Source: Candidatus Odinarchaeota archaeon (lineage in GTDB: Archaea > Asgardarchaeota > JAGGXT01). From it: a stretch of 9,971 bases of DNA. Shown here one piece after another: positions 1 to 7,655 of the stretch. The notes under the pieces were generated by a model. That model saw only the letters and a program-made list of their open reading frames with translations. It had not been told where the DNA came from and did not search any database. The translations under genes and the position numbers were made by a program. The stretch's first letter is position 1, and each line of letters begins with the position of its first letter. The stretch spans positions 1 to 9,971 of the forward strand of contig JAGGXT010000111.1 of the NCBI GenBank assembly GCA_021162905.1. The letters run 5' to 3'.

Positions 1-14
1 ATAGTATTTCAAGA

Positions 15-2576
15 ATGATATCATTGGCCCTTCTCTTAGAAGCTATCGCATTAAAAGCTAAGAAAATTTATCAAAGTAAAGGATTATCTGGAATACCATC
101 TGTTTCATCTGAAATTATAGTAAAAAATAGAGAAGAAGCCATCCAACTTGGGCTTCAAGGTATGTTTCATCCAGATAAGAATATAGAAAAGAAAGATCCA
201 GTTTTTGCCAAAATTTATAATTACAAAGCAGGTTCTAACTTTTCTGAGGAGAACCGATTTTTAAATGATGCTGTTATTGGGCTAATTTATTTTATTAAGG
301 AAGAACTTGAAGAATTAGGATTTTTTGAAAATCCTCTGACTCAGCCGCTGTTAGTTACGATATTTGGATCTGAAAAAATTCCACCTATGTATACTCCCGC
401 AGATTATCTGCTTCGAGCTTTTATTGAGCATGGTAGAGACGGTATTAAGCTTTTAGAAATTGTTGAGGGGATTTTATCAAAAAGCTGTGAAAATTTGAAA
501 TACGATCCCCTGCAAGAAAGTCCGTCATTACCTATATATTTGCTTCCAGAAAGAGCCATATCGCTTGAAATCGAAGCACCAGAGATCGCTTTCTCAAACA
601 GAACAGTTCCAGTGTCTATTAGGATTACTAATAGCTCAGAGAAAGATTTCGAAAATCTTTCACTATACTGTAAAATAGAAGATGTATTCGGAAATGTCAT
701 AAAGAGCTTTACGAAACATGTATCAATCTTAAGAAAAAATGAAAAAGCCCTTTTCTTGTTTGAATTTTTTGCAAGTGAAGAAGGAAAAAGCTATAATATT
801 ATTGCTGAACTAAAAGTTAAAAATGCCAAGATATCTGTGACAAGAGTTGTAAGTACTTACTCCTTAGAGGCAAGAATCTCAACGGATATTTTTGCTGTAG
901 AGCCAGATACACCTATAGATTATCATGCTGAACTAAAAAATAATAGTCCAGTTAAGATAAATGCAAGAATCGCCATAGTTGTAATAGATGAAGAAGGAAA
1001 AAATGTTTTATCAAGTCTCGAGAAAATGATAACAATTCCAGAGAATTCAAAAATAGAGCTAACATCTAAGAAACTAGGACCTCTTGTAATTGAAAATGTG
1101 CCATTAGAGCTTATAAATAAAACTTGCAGGTTATATCTAGAGGTTTATGATGAAAGAGGACGGAAGATAGCATCATCAAAGAGCGGAAAAATAGTAATCC
1201 TTACAATACCTCCCGAAGTAAATATACGTCAAATAAATAACATGACACCTATCATAAATCCGCTAAAATCCGTATATTATCTGGGAGAAAATGTATTTTT
1301 CAACTTTATTCTTTCAACAAAGGGATACTTTCCGGATAAAAAATTTGAGCTAAAAATAGACTTTGTCTCCGAGAAAAGTGGAGTCATTACAATTTATGAT
1401 TCTATATTTGATAGCGACTTAGGTGAGATTCCATTTTCGCTCTCTTGGAAGATCCCAGAGGACCTTATCCTTCCTGAAGGAGAAGATTATGCCCGCTTTA
1501 TAATTAAAGCTATTTCAAATGGTAAAATTGTTGGATATTACGAATCTGCTTATATTAGTATACAAAAGCCGTTACCTATTGTAAGAGCCATGTTGGATGT
1601 TCCTAGGGTAATAAAGCAGGGCGATTACTTAAGCGGCTCCATTTTTTTGGAAACACAGAAAACTTTAGCAAAAGGAAGCAGATACACTATAAAATTGCAT
1701 ATTCCACAGATGGATAAAGAAATAGCTCTTGAGGAGGGTCCCTTAAAACCAAAAACCTCGATGATTATAGAAATAGAGCCTGTGTTGATAAACTATCCAG
1801 AGGGATATATAGAAATTGTTGCTGAAATTTATGAAGATAATAAACAAATTATAAGGTATTCTACTCCAATTTTAGTGAAAGGTAAAAAAATTAAAGAAAC
1901 CAAAGTTCTTAATGTAACTATTCCAGATGAGATTGAGATTGGTAAAGTATTAGAGATGCCATGTAAGATTATATGGAATAGAGAAGATTCTAATCTCAGA
2001 CTTATTATTAGGCTTTTTTCCCCAAATACTGGAACTATTAATGAAATAGAAAAAACTTTTAAAATTAAAAAAGGAGAAGTTATCGATAAAAAAATTAGTA
2101 TTCATGTTCCTTTATTTGCCGAGGCATCAAAATTATGCATTATCCAAGCAACGCTTTTTAGTGGAGAGGAAAAAATAGATGAGATACAAAAGCAAGCTAA
2201 AATAAAACTTCCAAGACAACCTTTGTTAAAAGTAACACTTGATATAAAAACAGAAGATAAGTTATCAATACCAGATGTTATTACCACCTTAGATAAAATA
2301 ATAATAGAACCCATCATTAAAAGTGACATAGATGTAAGCTCACCTATCCAACTTATTATTCATGTTGATATTTCCCCAGGTAAATCTTATAAAATCTCGT
2401 ATCCTCCTTTCATGATTAAAAAAGGAGAAACTAAGCGACTAAAAATAGCAAAAATAGATGTAACCATATCAAAGACCTTAACAAAAATTAGAATATTTGG
2501 AGAGATTTATCAGAAAGGAATAAAAATTAAGACCATAAAAGTAAGTGAGAAGGTATTTTTCGTAATCCCAGAATAA
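15..2576 (+). CDS. Large multi-domain beta-sandwich (Ig-like) protein, function unknown, possibly 5'-partial
   Basis: I do not recognise this protein as a named family. From the ATG at 15 it has 853 residues. Residues 1-165 look mostly helical. From about residue 180 to the end the sequence is almost all alternating beta-strand pattern and divides by eye into about six units of 105-120 residues (near 180-285, 286-402, 403-520, 521-625, 626-735, 736-853). Each begins with a short strand after a proline-rich or basic linker, as in Ig-like, alpha-2-macroglobulin MG or CARDB-type sandwiches. There is no signal peptide, membrane segment or S-layer anchor in the visible part, so export is not supported. 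No ribosome binding site precedes the ATG, and the frame stays open to the window edge, so the real start may be upstream. It converges on the VWA gene, stop to stop 7 bases apart. A scaffolding or binding role is inference from architecture only. Confidence 0.8.
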   Translation: MISLALLLEAIALKAKKIYQSKGLSGIPSVSSEIIVKNREEAIQLGLQGMFHPDKNIEKKDPVFAKIYNYKAGSNFSEENRFLNDAVIGLIYFIKEELEELGFFENPLTQPLLVTIFGSEKIPPMYTPADYLLRAFIEHGRDGIKLLEIVEGILSKSCENLKYDPLQESPSLPIYLLPERAISLEIEAPEIAFSNRTVPVSIRITNSSEKDFENLSLYCKIEDVFGNVIKSFTKHVSILRKNEKALFLFEFFASEEGKSYNIIAELKVKNAKISVTRVVSTYSLEARISTDIFAVEPDTPIDYHAELKNNSPVKINARIAIVVIDEEGKNVLSSLEKMITIPENSKIELTSKKLGPLVIENVPLELINKTCRLYLEVYDERGRKIASSKSGKIVILTIPPEVNIRQINNMTPIINPLKSVYYLGENVFFNFILSTKGYFPDKKFELKIDFVSEKSGVITIYDSIFDSDLGEIPFSLSWKIPEDLILPEGEDYARFIIKAISNGKIVGYYESAYISIQKPLPIVRAMLDVPRVIKQGDYLSGSIFLETQKTLAKGSRYTIKLHIPQMDKEIALEEGPLKPKTSMIIEIEPVLINYPEGYIEIVAEIYEDNKQIIRYSTPILVKGKKIKETKVLNVTIPDEIEIGKVLEMPCKIIWNREDSNLRLIIRLFSPNTGTINEIEKTFKIKKGEVIDKKISIHVPLFAEASKLCIIQATLFSGEEKIDEIQKQAKIKLPRQPLLKVTLDIKTEDKLSIPDVITTLDKIIIEPIIKSDIDVSSPIQLIIHVDISPGKSYKISYPPFMIKKGETKRLKIAKIDVTISKTLTKIRIFGEIYQKGIKIKTIKVSEKVFFVIPE

Positions 2577-2583
2577 CATTAAA

Positions 2584-3858
2584 TCATTTACCTAATACTC
2601 TAGTAAATTCTTGAGCTAATCTGTCGAACCAGTCCATTAAATCACCTAGGTCAGCACATAAGGAATATTGTCCTTTTGTTAAAGCAGCAATTTCTCGAAG
2701 TAAATCTTCGTCTATCTCTTCAGGATTACCTATTCCTAGGGTGTATATTACAACATCTTTCCTTTTTGCAAATTTTTCTTTAACAACGTCAATGGGATTT
2801 CGTCCTTTGGTTGGTAGGCCATCTGTAAGGAGTAATATCATCACAGGCAATTTTCGACCATCTGGTAATGGCTTGAATTGGTCTACTATTTCTGCAGCTT
2901 TCTCAAGTGCTGCACCCATGTCTGTAAGCCCTTCACCACTCTGGCACTTCTCTTGGATGAAACGAGAAACCACCTTTATTCCTATTTCAGCACCCTCGCC
3001 CTTACACTCAACCCATGGTTGTAATGTGGGAGAACCACGAGGTTTGAATGTTAACTCGTCGGCCTCCCTGGCAAATGTTATTACAGCGACACGTTCTCCA
3101 AACCCTCGTTCTATTTTCCGTTGCAAATATAATTGCGCAGCTAACGCAGCACCCATTATGCGTGTCACACGAGTCCCTTCCTTAAATTGATTTAAAAATG
3201 CTTGAAAGGATGGATCATCACGGGCGTAATCTTTAAGACTTTCAATGACAGGAGAGATATTTTTAACAAGTAAATCTCTTTGTTGCATGCTTCCAGAAGT
3301 ATCAATAAGTAATATTGCATCGAATTTTTCAGCCATACCTTTAACTGAAAATGAATAACTTAACTCTTCCCATGTTAATAATCCAACTTCATACGCACCT
3401 AATTTAGGTTCCTTAGGCATTATTTTGACGGTAACATCAAGAGTAGTCCAATTAATTTCCATCCCTTCGAATACAATTTTATTATCAAGAAGTAATTTAA
3501 GTTCATTAGAACGCTCCTCAGCAATTGCTTTTAGTTCTTCTGCTGGAATATCAGGTCTTCTAGGCTCTAGAATAAATTCAACTTTACTAATAGGGTTTAC
3601 TGGCTTTTCATACTTTATTATTTCAACCTCATCGCCATGTTTTATATGGCTACTCTCAAGTAGGTAGCTATCAACCTTAATAGTGCCTCTTTCAACAGTC
3701 TGATCCTTTTTAACTCGTCCTGCTCCAAAATAGCCAAACTCATGCTTAAAAATTATTACACTTAAAGTGGAAAGGTCTAAATCTTCCATATCTTTGGGAT
3801 TCATATGTATATTCCCTTTTAGATCACCACCTTCAATAACACGAAAGAAGCCATCCAT
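2584..3858 (-). CDS. VWA domain protein with a Cdc48/VAT-like N-domain
   Basis: This is a 424-residue, apparently cytoplasmic protein without signal peptide or membrane segment. Residues 180-420 form a von Willebrand factor A domain with an intact MIDAS metal site: D186-T-S-G-S190, Thr312 and Asp346 (in TDG). It should bind Mg2+ or Mn2+ and a protein partner. Residues 1-85 resemble the double-psi beta-barrel of archaeal Cdc48/VAT: an F-R-V-I start, a K-G-N-I-H-M strand, an A-G-R-V strand, R-G-T-I-K-V-D, then H-G-D-E-V-E-I before the linker. Residues 88-172 fit the second half of that N-domain, including S-K-V-E-F-I-L-E-P. No AAA ATPase module is present. The ATG at 3858 follows a GAGGG-type ribosome binding site. 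The gene lies 38 bases downstream of the amidohydrolase on the same strand. VWA proteins often work with MoxR-type AAA ATPases; a Cdc48-linked role here is inference. Base composition looks somewhat less AT-rich than the neighbours. Confidence 0.9.
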   Translation of the reverse strand: MDGFFRVIEGGDLKGNIHMNPKDMEDLDLSTLSVIIFKHEFGYFGAGRVKKDQTVERGTIKVDSYLLESSHIKHGDEVEIIKYEKPVNPISKVEFILEPRRPDIPAEELKAIAEERSNELKLLLDNKIVFEGMEINWTTLDVTVKIMPKEPKLGAYEVGLLTWEELSYSFSVKGMAEKFDAILLIDTSGSMQQRDLLVKNISPVIESLKDYARDDPSFQAFLNQFKEGTRVTRIMGAALAAQLYLQRKIERGFGERVAVITFAREADELTFKPRGSPTLQPWVECKGEGAEIGIKVVSRFIQEKCQSGEGLTDMGAALEKAAEIVDQFKPLPDGRKLPVMILLLTDGLPTKGRNPIDVVKEKFAKRKDVVIYTLGIGNPEEIDEDLLREIAALTKGQYSLCADLGDLMDWFDRLAQEFTRVLGK

Positions 3859-3876
3859 GATTTATCCCTCTCATTA

Positions 3877-3896
3877 TTATAAAAAATCATTTTTTT
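3877..3896 (-). promoter_or_regulatory. A/T-rich inverted repeat and TATA-like element before the VWA gene
   Basis: Between the amidohydrolase stop and the VWA start, the minus strand carries an A-run, TGAT, then TTTTTTATAA. The A-run and T-run can pair (six A:T pairs around a four-base loop). TTTTTTATAA lies about 19-28 bases before the ATG, the spacing expected of an archaeal TATA box for a nearly leaderless transcript. The T-run could equally end some upstream transcripts. Both readings are weak because the region is A/T-rich. Confidence 0.3.
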
Positions 3897-5351
3897 CTAT
3901 TCGTTAATTTTGTCGTTTACCATTAAAAATTCTTTTATATTACTATAGTTAACCTCGGACAATATATACTCTTCATAGATACGATATAATTTATTCTCCG
4001 TGTAATCTGCAACTCTTGTCATCCCTTCAAGCATCTCACTTGGTATTAGAAATATACGATAAATACTCTCAGATTCATCTATATCTATAAATAGGACTCT
4101 TTCAACTTTACTTTTTTGATAGAATAGGGATAAGATTATTTTGTTATCGTAAACTATAGATCCATATGGGCCAATTAGATTGTCAACGGATATAATATTA
4201 ATCTCCCCTTTCATTGCACTCATCATTATTGCTTTCATGAAATTTTCAAAATCTCTTATACTCGTGAATTCTATTGCATGAACTTTTTTATCATTTTCTG
4301 AGGGAAAAAGAGGGACAGGATAAGGGATTAAGCGTAGAATATTACCTGCTAGAATTTGTTGAATTTCAAAAAAACCACCACCAGTTATCGAATAAAAATC
4401 ATAACTGAAAAGGAACATTAGATGTTCTATTGCCTGAATTTCACCCATTAAAGGAGAATCAGTACCAAAAATTATTTTTGATGACCAAGAATCTTCTATA
4501 TTTTTCATATTACTTAATATTTCTGAAGCTAACTCATAAAATATGGGAATATCGCCTCCAGAGAGAGTTGAGGTTTCTCCATAAACAAATTTATTGGATA
4601 AAATATCTGAAAAGAGCTCTGGGTTCCCAAAGGACCTACCACAGTGAGCTATTATGATTTTTGGCCAAGAATCTTTATTATGGGTTATTTTCTCTGATGT
4701 AATAATTGCTAATTCTTTGATTCGCCTTGCAGTAGCGATAAATCGAGCATCAATAATTACGGGAACATTAAATTTTGTAGCCTCACAAGTTAGAGAGATT
4801 ACCTCTTCTCCAAGCAATTTATCAATAAACATTTGAGATATGGGATGTAATTTTAATCCTCTAAGCTTTAATTCACTTATGGATTTTTGAAACTCTTTAA
4901 CTGCCTTCTGACCATCTTTAGGATCCACTCTTGCGAAGCCATAAAGACGCAAAGAATCTGGAAGCTTCGTAGTTATGCTTGAGATTATCCTATTACTTTT
5001 TTCAAAGGCAACGTCAGTCGTATAAGCGTAAATATCATTTAAGGGGAAAACTACACTTTTATCTACTAACCAGCCAATATTTGATTCTCTCCAAGATGGT
5101 ATATCTTTTAAAAAAGTTGTGAGATAATTTATAGATGATACAACTTTAATTGGAATGAAACGATAATGTTCAAGCTCCCTAGAGGACAACTTTCCAAATT
5201 TCGATAAAATATAATTTTCAATCCTCTCAAAGAAGCGATAAACATCAGAAGGTTTACTTTCGATATTTTTTTCTTTACCTACATGATGATGTGCATCAAT
5301 AATGTATAATTTATGTACATCATCAGATTCTTTATCCTTGAGAAGTATCAA
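3897..5351 (-). CDS. Amidohydrolase-family metal-dependent hydrolase with extra C-terminal domain
   Basis: A TIM-barrel hydrolase of the amidohydrolase 2 type, 484 residues from the TTG at 5351. Visible metal-site motifs, in that numbering, are D-A-H-H-H near residues 19-23, G-L-K-L-H-P with His169, I-I-A-H-C with His236, and F-G-T-D-S with Asp298. The substrate cannot be read from the sequence. The barrel ends near residue 345. About 135 more residues follow, with a pattern (K-G-E-I-N-I-I-S-V, then Y-G-S-I-V-Y-D-N-K-I-I-L-S) that loosely recalls DUF2226/DUF4388-type domains; this is a weak guess. The frame runs back to an ATG at 5414, but that would overlap the DedA gene by 83 bases. The TTG at 5351 has GGTGG just upstream, overlaps by only 20 bases and places the first metal motif near the N-terminus as usual. 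It is probably translated from the same message as DedA and VWA. Confidence 0.85.
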   Translation of the reverse strand: MILLKDKESDDVHKLYIIDAHHHVGKEKNIESKPSDVYRFFERIENYILSKFGKLSSRELEHYRFIPIKVVSSINYLTTFLKDIPSWRESNIGWLVDKSVVFPLNDIYAYTTDVAFEKSNRIISSITTKLPDSLRLYGFARVDPKDGQKAVKEFQKSISELKLRGLKLHPISQMFIDKLLGEEVISLTCEATKFNVPVIIDARFIATARRIKELAIITSEKITHNKDSWPKIIIAHCGRSFGNPELFSDILSNKFVYGETSTLSGGDIPIFYELASEILSNMKNIEDSWSSKIIFGTDSPLMGEIQAIEHLMFLFSYDFYSITGGGFFEIQQILAGNILRLIPYPVPLFPSENDKKVHAIEFTSIRDFENFMKAIMMSAMKGEINIISVDNLIGPYGSIVYDNKIILSLFYQKSKVERVLFIDIDESESIYRIFLIPSEMLEGMTRVADYTENKLYRIYEEYILSEVNYSNIKEFLMVNDKINE

Positions 5352-6006
5352 TATCCACCGCTCCCAACTTTCTATTATATGCAGAAATGGATGAATACTT
5401 TTTACTAATAACATAATATCCTACTATAATTATTAAAGAAACTACCACTAAAACTGATATGGAAAATGTCATTGATGGGTCTTTTAAAATTTCTTCTAAA
5501 GTGATTCCCTCTATTTGTCGTCTAAAGGTATACCCAAGCCAAGCATAAAAAAAGGAGCGGGGGATACCTCCTAAAGTACTAGCAATTATGAATGATCTGA
5601 AATCCATTTTCGTTAGCCCTGCCCCATAAGATATAGCATCGAATGGAATAAATGGAATTAATCTGCCAAAAAGAACCGCCCAGCCACCCCATCGTTCAAA
5701 CCATTTATCAGCAAAAGAAACAGACTTCTCACCAACAAGTTTTATCACTATAGGGCGCCCGCCCCTTCTTGAAATAAAAAATGTAATAATGGATCCCGTT
5801 GTAGTACCTAACCATCCAACCAAACCTCCTAAAAAGAAACCGTAAGACCACCCACCAAGCATCAGGGTTGCTTCACTTGGTATTGGAGCTATTATAGCCT
5901 GAAGTATCAAGACTAAGAAATACCCTAACAAACCCAAAAAGTGCATTAACCAGTCTAAGAAATCCATTATTTGGAGAAACAATTTTGATATTGCGTCTAT
6001 TAACAT
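5332..6006 (-). CDS. DedA / VTT-domain (SNARE-associated) integral membrane protein
   Basis: A 224-residue membrane protein of the DedA/TVP38 (VTT, PF09335) family. Hydrophobic segments lie near residues 22-40, 45-78 (two re-entrant or spanning pieces), 108-130, 136-160 and 182-200. Family signatures are P-I-P-S-E at 41-45, the glycine-rich stretch ending in R-G-G-R-P at 81-85, and G-R-L-I-P-F-I-P-F-D at 114-123 followed by a glycine-rich turn. Bacterial and eukaryotic members take part in membrane lipid translocation and proton-dependent membrane homeostasis; the cargo of archaeal members is not established. The ATG at 6006 has GGAG six bases upstream. It is the first gene of the minus-strand set, and its last 20 bases overlap the start chosen for the amidohydrolase. 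Its hydrophilic tail (about 201-224) is not part of the conserved domain. Confidence 0.9.
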   Translation of the reverse strand: MLIDAISKLFLQIMDFLDWLMHFLGLLGYFLVLILQAIIAPIPSEATLMLGGWSYGFFLGGLVGWLGTTTGSIITFFISRRGGRPIVIKLVGEKSVSFADKWFERWGGWAVLFGRLIPFIPFDAISYGAGLTKMDFRSFIIASTLGGIPRSFFYAWLGYTFRRQIEGITLEEILKDPSMTFSISVLVVVSLIIIVGYYVISKKYSSISAYNRKLGAVDIDTSQG

Positions 6007-6047
6007 CTTTAGCTCCGCTCAGATTTATTTTAAAGCATAACAGATTT

Positions 6048-6061
6048 TTTAAATATTTAAA
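6048..6061. promoter_or_regulatory. Palindromic TATA-like element in the divergent promoter region
   Basis: The 14-base perfect palindrome TTTAAATATTTAAA sits in the 124-base region between the divergent DedA and dUTPase genes. As an archaeal TATA box it could serve both directions. For DedA, initiation about 25 bases away would leave a leader of roughly 15-20 bases that contains the GGAG site. For the dUTPase operon the leader would be roughly 45 bases. The rest of the region (6062-6119) shows no other convincing element. A palindrome made only of A and T is easily found by chance in such DNA. Confidence 0.5.
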
Positions 6062-6119
6062 CTGTATGCTTATTTTCAGAGCCTTAGATATTAGATTCTC
6101 ATAGATATTTATTGATTTC

Positions 6120-6126
6120 GGGTGAT
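6120..6126 (+). promoter_or_regulatory. Ribosome binding site that fixes the dUTPase start
   Basis: GGGTGAT matches the archaeal anti-Shine-Dalgarno sequence and lies 4 bases before the ATG at 6131. An in-frame GTG at 6122 lies inside this site, so it is very unlikely to be the start. Confidence 0.75.
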
Positions 6127-6130
6127 ATTT

Positions 6131-6643
6131 ATGATTATCAGTGGAAAAGAGGTAGCAAATTACTTAAGCGACTTTGTAAAAATAAACCCAAATGGCATCG
6201 ACTTAGCACCATTGAGAGTTTTTAAAATACCCGATAACTCCGTTGCGTTTCTTCATAAAAATATGAGAGGCTACATAAAAGAGGATGAAACATTCGTCGA
6301 AATTTATGATAACAGAGTTGAGATACATCCTGACAGTGATGGATATTACAAAATTCAAAAAGGAAGTATTATCGAAATTGTATTACCAAAGGTATCAGTC
6401 CCTAAAGATATGATAGCACTTATCTTTCCGAGAAGTACCTTTAATAGACTTGGAATAATTAAAAGCCAAACTGGTGTGCTTGATGCTGGATTTTCCGGAA
6501 CTCCAACACAAACATTTTATTTTCCAATAAGTGCAAAAATACACAAATCCGAGGCTTGGGTACAGATGGTATTTTTGCGTATCGAAAACCCGACAGATGA
6601 GACATATAATGGTTACTACCAAGAAAAAGATTTATCAAGGTGA
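6131..6643 (+). CDS. dut: dUTPase / dCTP deaminase superfamily protein, probably dUTPase
   Basis: A 170-residue trimeric dUTPase-fold protein that would convert dUTP to dUMP and pyrophosphate, keeping uracil out of DNA and feeding dTMP synthesis. Visible motifs are P-R-S-T-F-N-R-L-G at 100-108 (phosphate-binding loop), L-D-A-G-F-S-G at 117-123 with the likely catalytic Asp118, W-V-Q-M-V-F near 143-148, and Y-N-G-Y-Y-Q at 159-164. dCTP deaminases carry a catalytic Glu nine residues from the Gly of the A-G-F/W-x-G motif, counting that Gly as one. Here that position is Thr128, preceded by Gln127. This argues against deamination and for the crenarchaeal dUTPase branch, although automatic annotation would probably say dCTP deaminase. 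The glycine-rich C-terminal motif of classical dUTPases is absent. It is the first gene of the operon; its TGA stop forms part of the next gene's ribosome binding site. Confidence 0.85.
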   Translation: MIISGKEVANYLSDFVKINPNGIDLAPLRVFKIPDNSVAFLHKNMRGYIKEDETFVEIYDNRVEIHPDSDGYYKIQKGSIIEIVLPKVSVPKDMIALIFPRSTFNRLGIIKSQTGVLDAGFSGTPTQTFYFPISAKIHKSEAWVQMVFLRIENPTDETYNGYYQEKDLSR

Positions 6644-6644
6644 G
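6639..6644 (+). promoter_or_regulatory. Ribosome binding site overlapping the dUTPase stop, sets a TTG start
   Basis: GGTGAG contains the dUTPase TGA stop codon and lies 6 bases before a TTG at 6651 in frame with the radical SAM gene. This supports translational coupling and a start at 6651 rather than at the in-frame ATG at 6531, deep inside the dUTPase gene. Confidence 0.7.
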
Positions 6645-6650
6645 ATAATT

Positions 6651-7655
6651 TTGGAACGAGAATTTATACGAGTATCAATAGGCACAGCAGCGGCAATAGG
6701 TTTAGTAAGAATTAAAGTAAAAGCCTTGCCCACGACCGCATATCTGATGACATATTCAGAAAATAAATGTACTGCAAATTGTATCTTTTGTGCTCAAGCT
6801 AGGGAGAGTAAAATGAATAACGATTATCTTTCACGGGTTATATGGCCAAAATATCCTCTTGATGAAGTTATTGAGAAAATAAATGAAGCAATAAACAATA
6901 GGAAGATCTTCAGAATTTGTGTGCAGACTATAAATATTCCTAACCTAATGAACATTTTAGAGTACCAATTAGAGAAAATAGCGACAAAAATTAAAGGTAA
7001 AGTTCCTCTCTCCTTAGCAATTCATCCAATTTCTAGGAAAGATATGAAAAGGTTAAAAAAGCTAGGAGTAAGTGATTTATCGATCTCCTTTGATGCTGTA
7101 ACACCTGAAATTTTTGAAAAAATAAAGGGCAAAAGCACAGGGAATAATTATACATGGGAAGGACATTGGAGAGCATTATTAGATGCTTTAGATATTTATG
7201 GAAAATGGCATGTGAGTACACATATAATCATTGGTTTTGGGGAGTCGGAGAGAGATGCTATTAACTTTCTTCAAAAAATGAATGACCTTGGCGTAATAGT
7301 TGGAATTATGGCATTGACACCGATAAGAGGAACGAAAATAGAAAATATGAAACCTCCAGATATTTCCTCATATAGGAAAATCCAACTAGCATATTATCTT
7401 ATAAGGCATAAAATTACAAATTTTGGAAAAATGACCTTCGACGACAGCGGCAACCTTTTAGATTTTGGAGTTTCCAAGAAAATTCTGAAAAAAGTTATAA
7501 AAAGTGGATATCCATTTATTACAACTGGATGTTCTTATTGTAATAGACCCTATTATAATGAGTCTCCTAGTGGTATAATTTATAATTTTCCCATGAGGCC
7601 AAATGAGGAGGATATAAGAAGGATAAGAAAAGAATTGGGTGTTGAGGATGAATAA
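6651..7655 (+). CDS. Radical SAM protein, biotin-synthase-related, LipS1/LipS2-type lipoyl synthase subunit
   Basis: A 334-residue radical SAM enzyme of the biotin-synthase-related group (COG2516-like). The S-adenosylmethionine cluster motif is C40-T-A-N-C44-I-F-C47, followed by A-Q-A-R as in BioB-like proteins. A second cysteine pair, C294-S-Y-C297, sits in G-C-S-Y-C-N-R-P-Y-Y near the C-terminus; with Cys90 it may bind an auxiliary iron-sulfur cluster. In Thermococcus kodakarensis two such proteins, LipS1 and LipS2, each with two 4Fe-4S clusters, together insert sulfur at C8 and then C6 of a protein-bound octanoyl group. The match to that pair rests on family features and on the adjacent lipoate ligase and second radical SAM gene. 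I cannot say from sequence alone which of the two this is. Starting at TTG 6651 removes 40 residues that merely read through the dUTPase gene. It overlaps the ligase gene by 8 bases. Confidence 0.85.
   Translation: MEREFIRVSIGTAAAIGLVRIKVKALPTTAYLMTYSENKCTANCIFCAQARESKMNNDYLSRVIWPKYPLDEVIEKINEAINNRKIFRICVQTINIPNLMNILEYQLEKIATKIKGKVPLSLAIHPISRKDMKRLKKLGVSDLSISFDAVTPEIFEKIKGKSTGNNYTWEGHWRALLDALDIYGKWHVSTHIIIGFGESERDAINFLQKMNDLGVIVGIMALTPIRGTKIENMKPPDISSYRKIQLAYYLIRHKITNFGKMTFDDSGNLLDFGVSKKILKKVIKSGYPFITTGCSYCNRPYYNESPSGIIYNFPMRPNEEDIRRIRKELGVEDE
7637..7641 (+). promoter_or_regulatory. Ribosome binding site for the lipoate ligase gene
   Basis: GGGTG lies 6 bases before the ATG at 7648, inside the end of the upstream radical SAM gene. 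An in-frame GTG at 7639 falls inside this site, so ATG 7648 is preferred. Confidence 0.6.

Noticed and set aside
15..2576. S-layer or adhesin annotation for the multi-sandwich protein
   Set aside because: No signal peptide, transmembrane anchor or sorting motif is visible in the window.
2741..3667. Plus-strand open frames at 2741-3190 and 3425-3667 opposite the VWA gene
   Set aside because: They are antisense to a gene with clear domain motifs, with serine-rich, low-quality translations and no ribosome binding sites.
5352..5414. Amidohydrolase start at the ATG at 5414
   Set aside because: It would overlap the DedA gene by 83 bases and add about 21 residues ahead of the usual N-terminal metal motif; TTG 5351 with GGTGG upstream fits better.
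6531..6650. A 40-residue N-terminal extension of the first radical SAM protein from an ATG at 6531
   Set aside because: It overlaps the dUTPase gene by over 110 bases in another frame, has no ribosome binding site, and the TTG at 6651 with GGTGAG six bases upstream explains the start.
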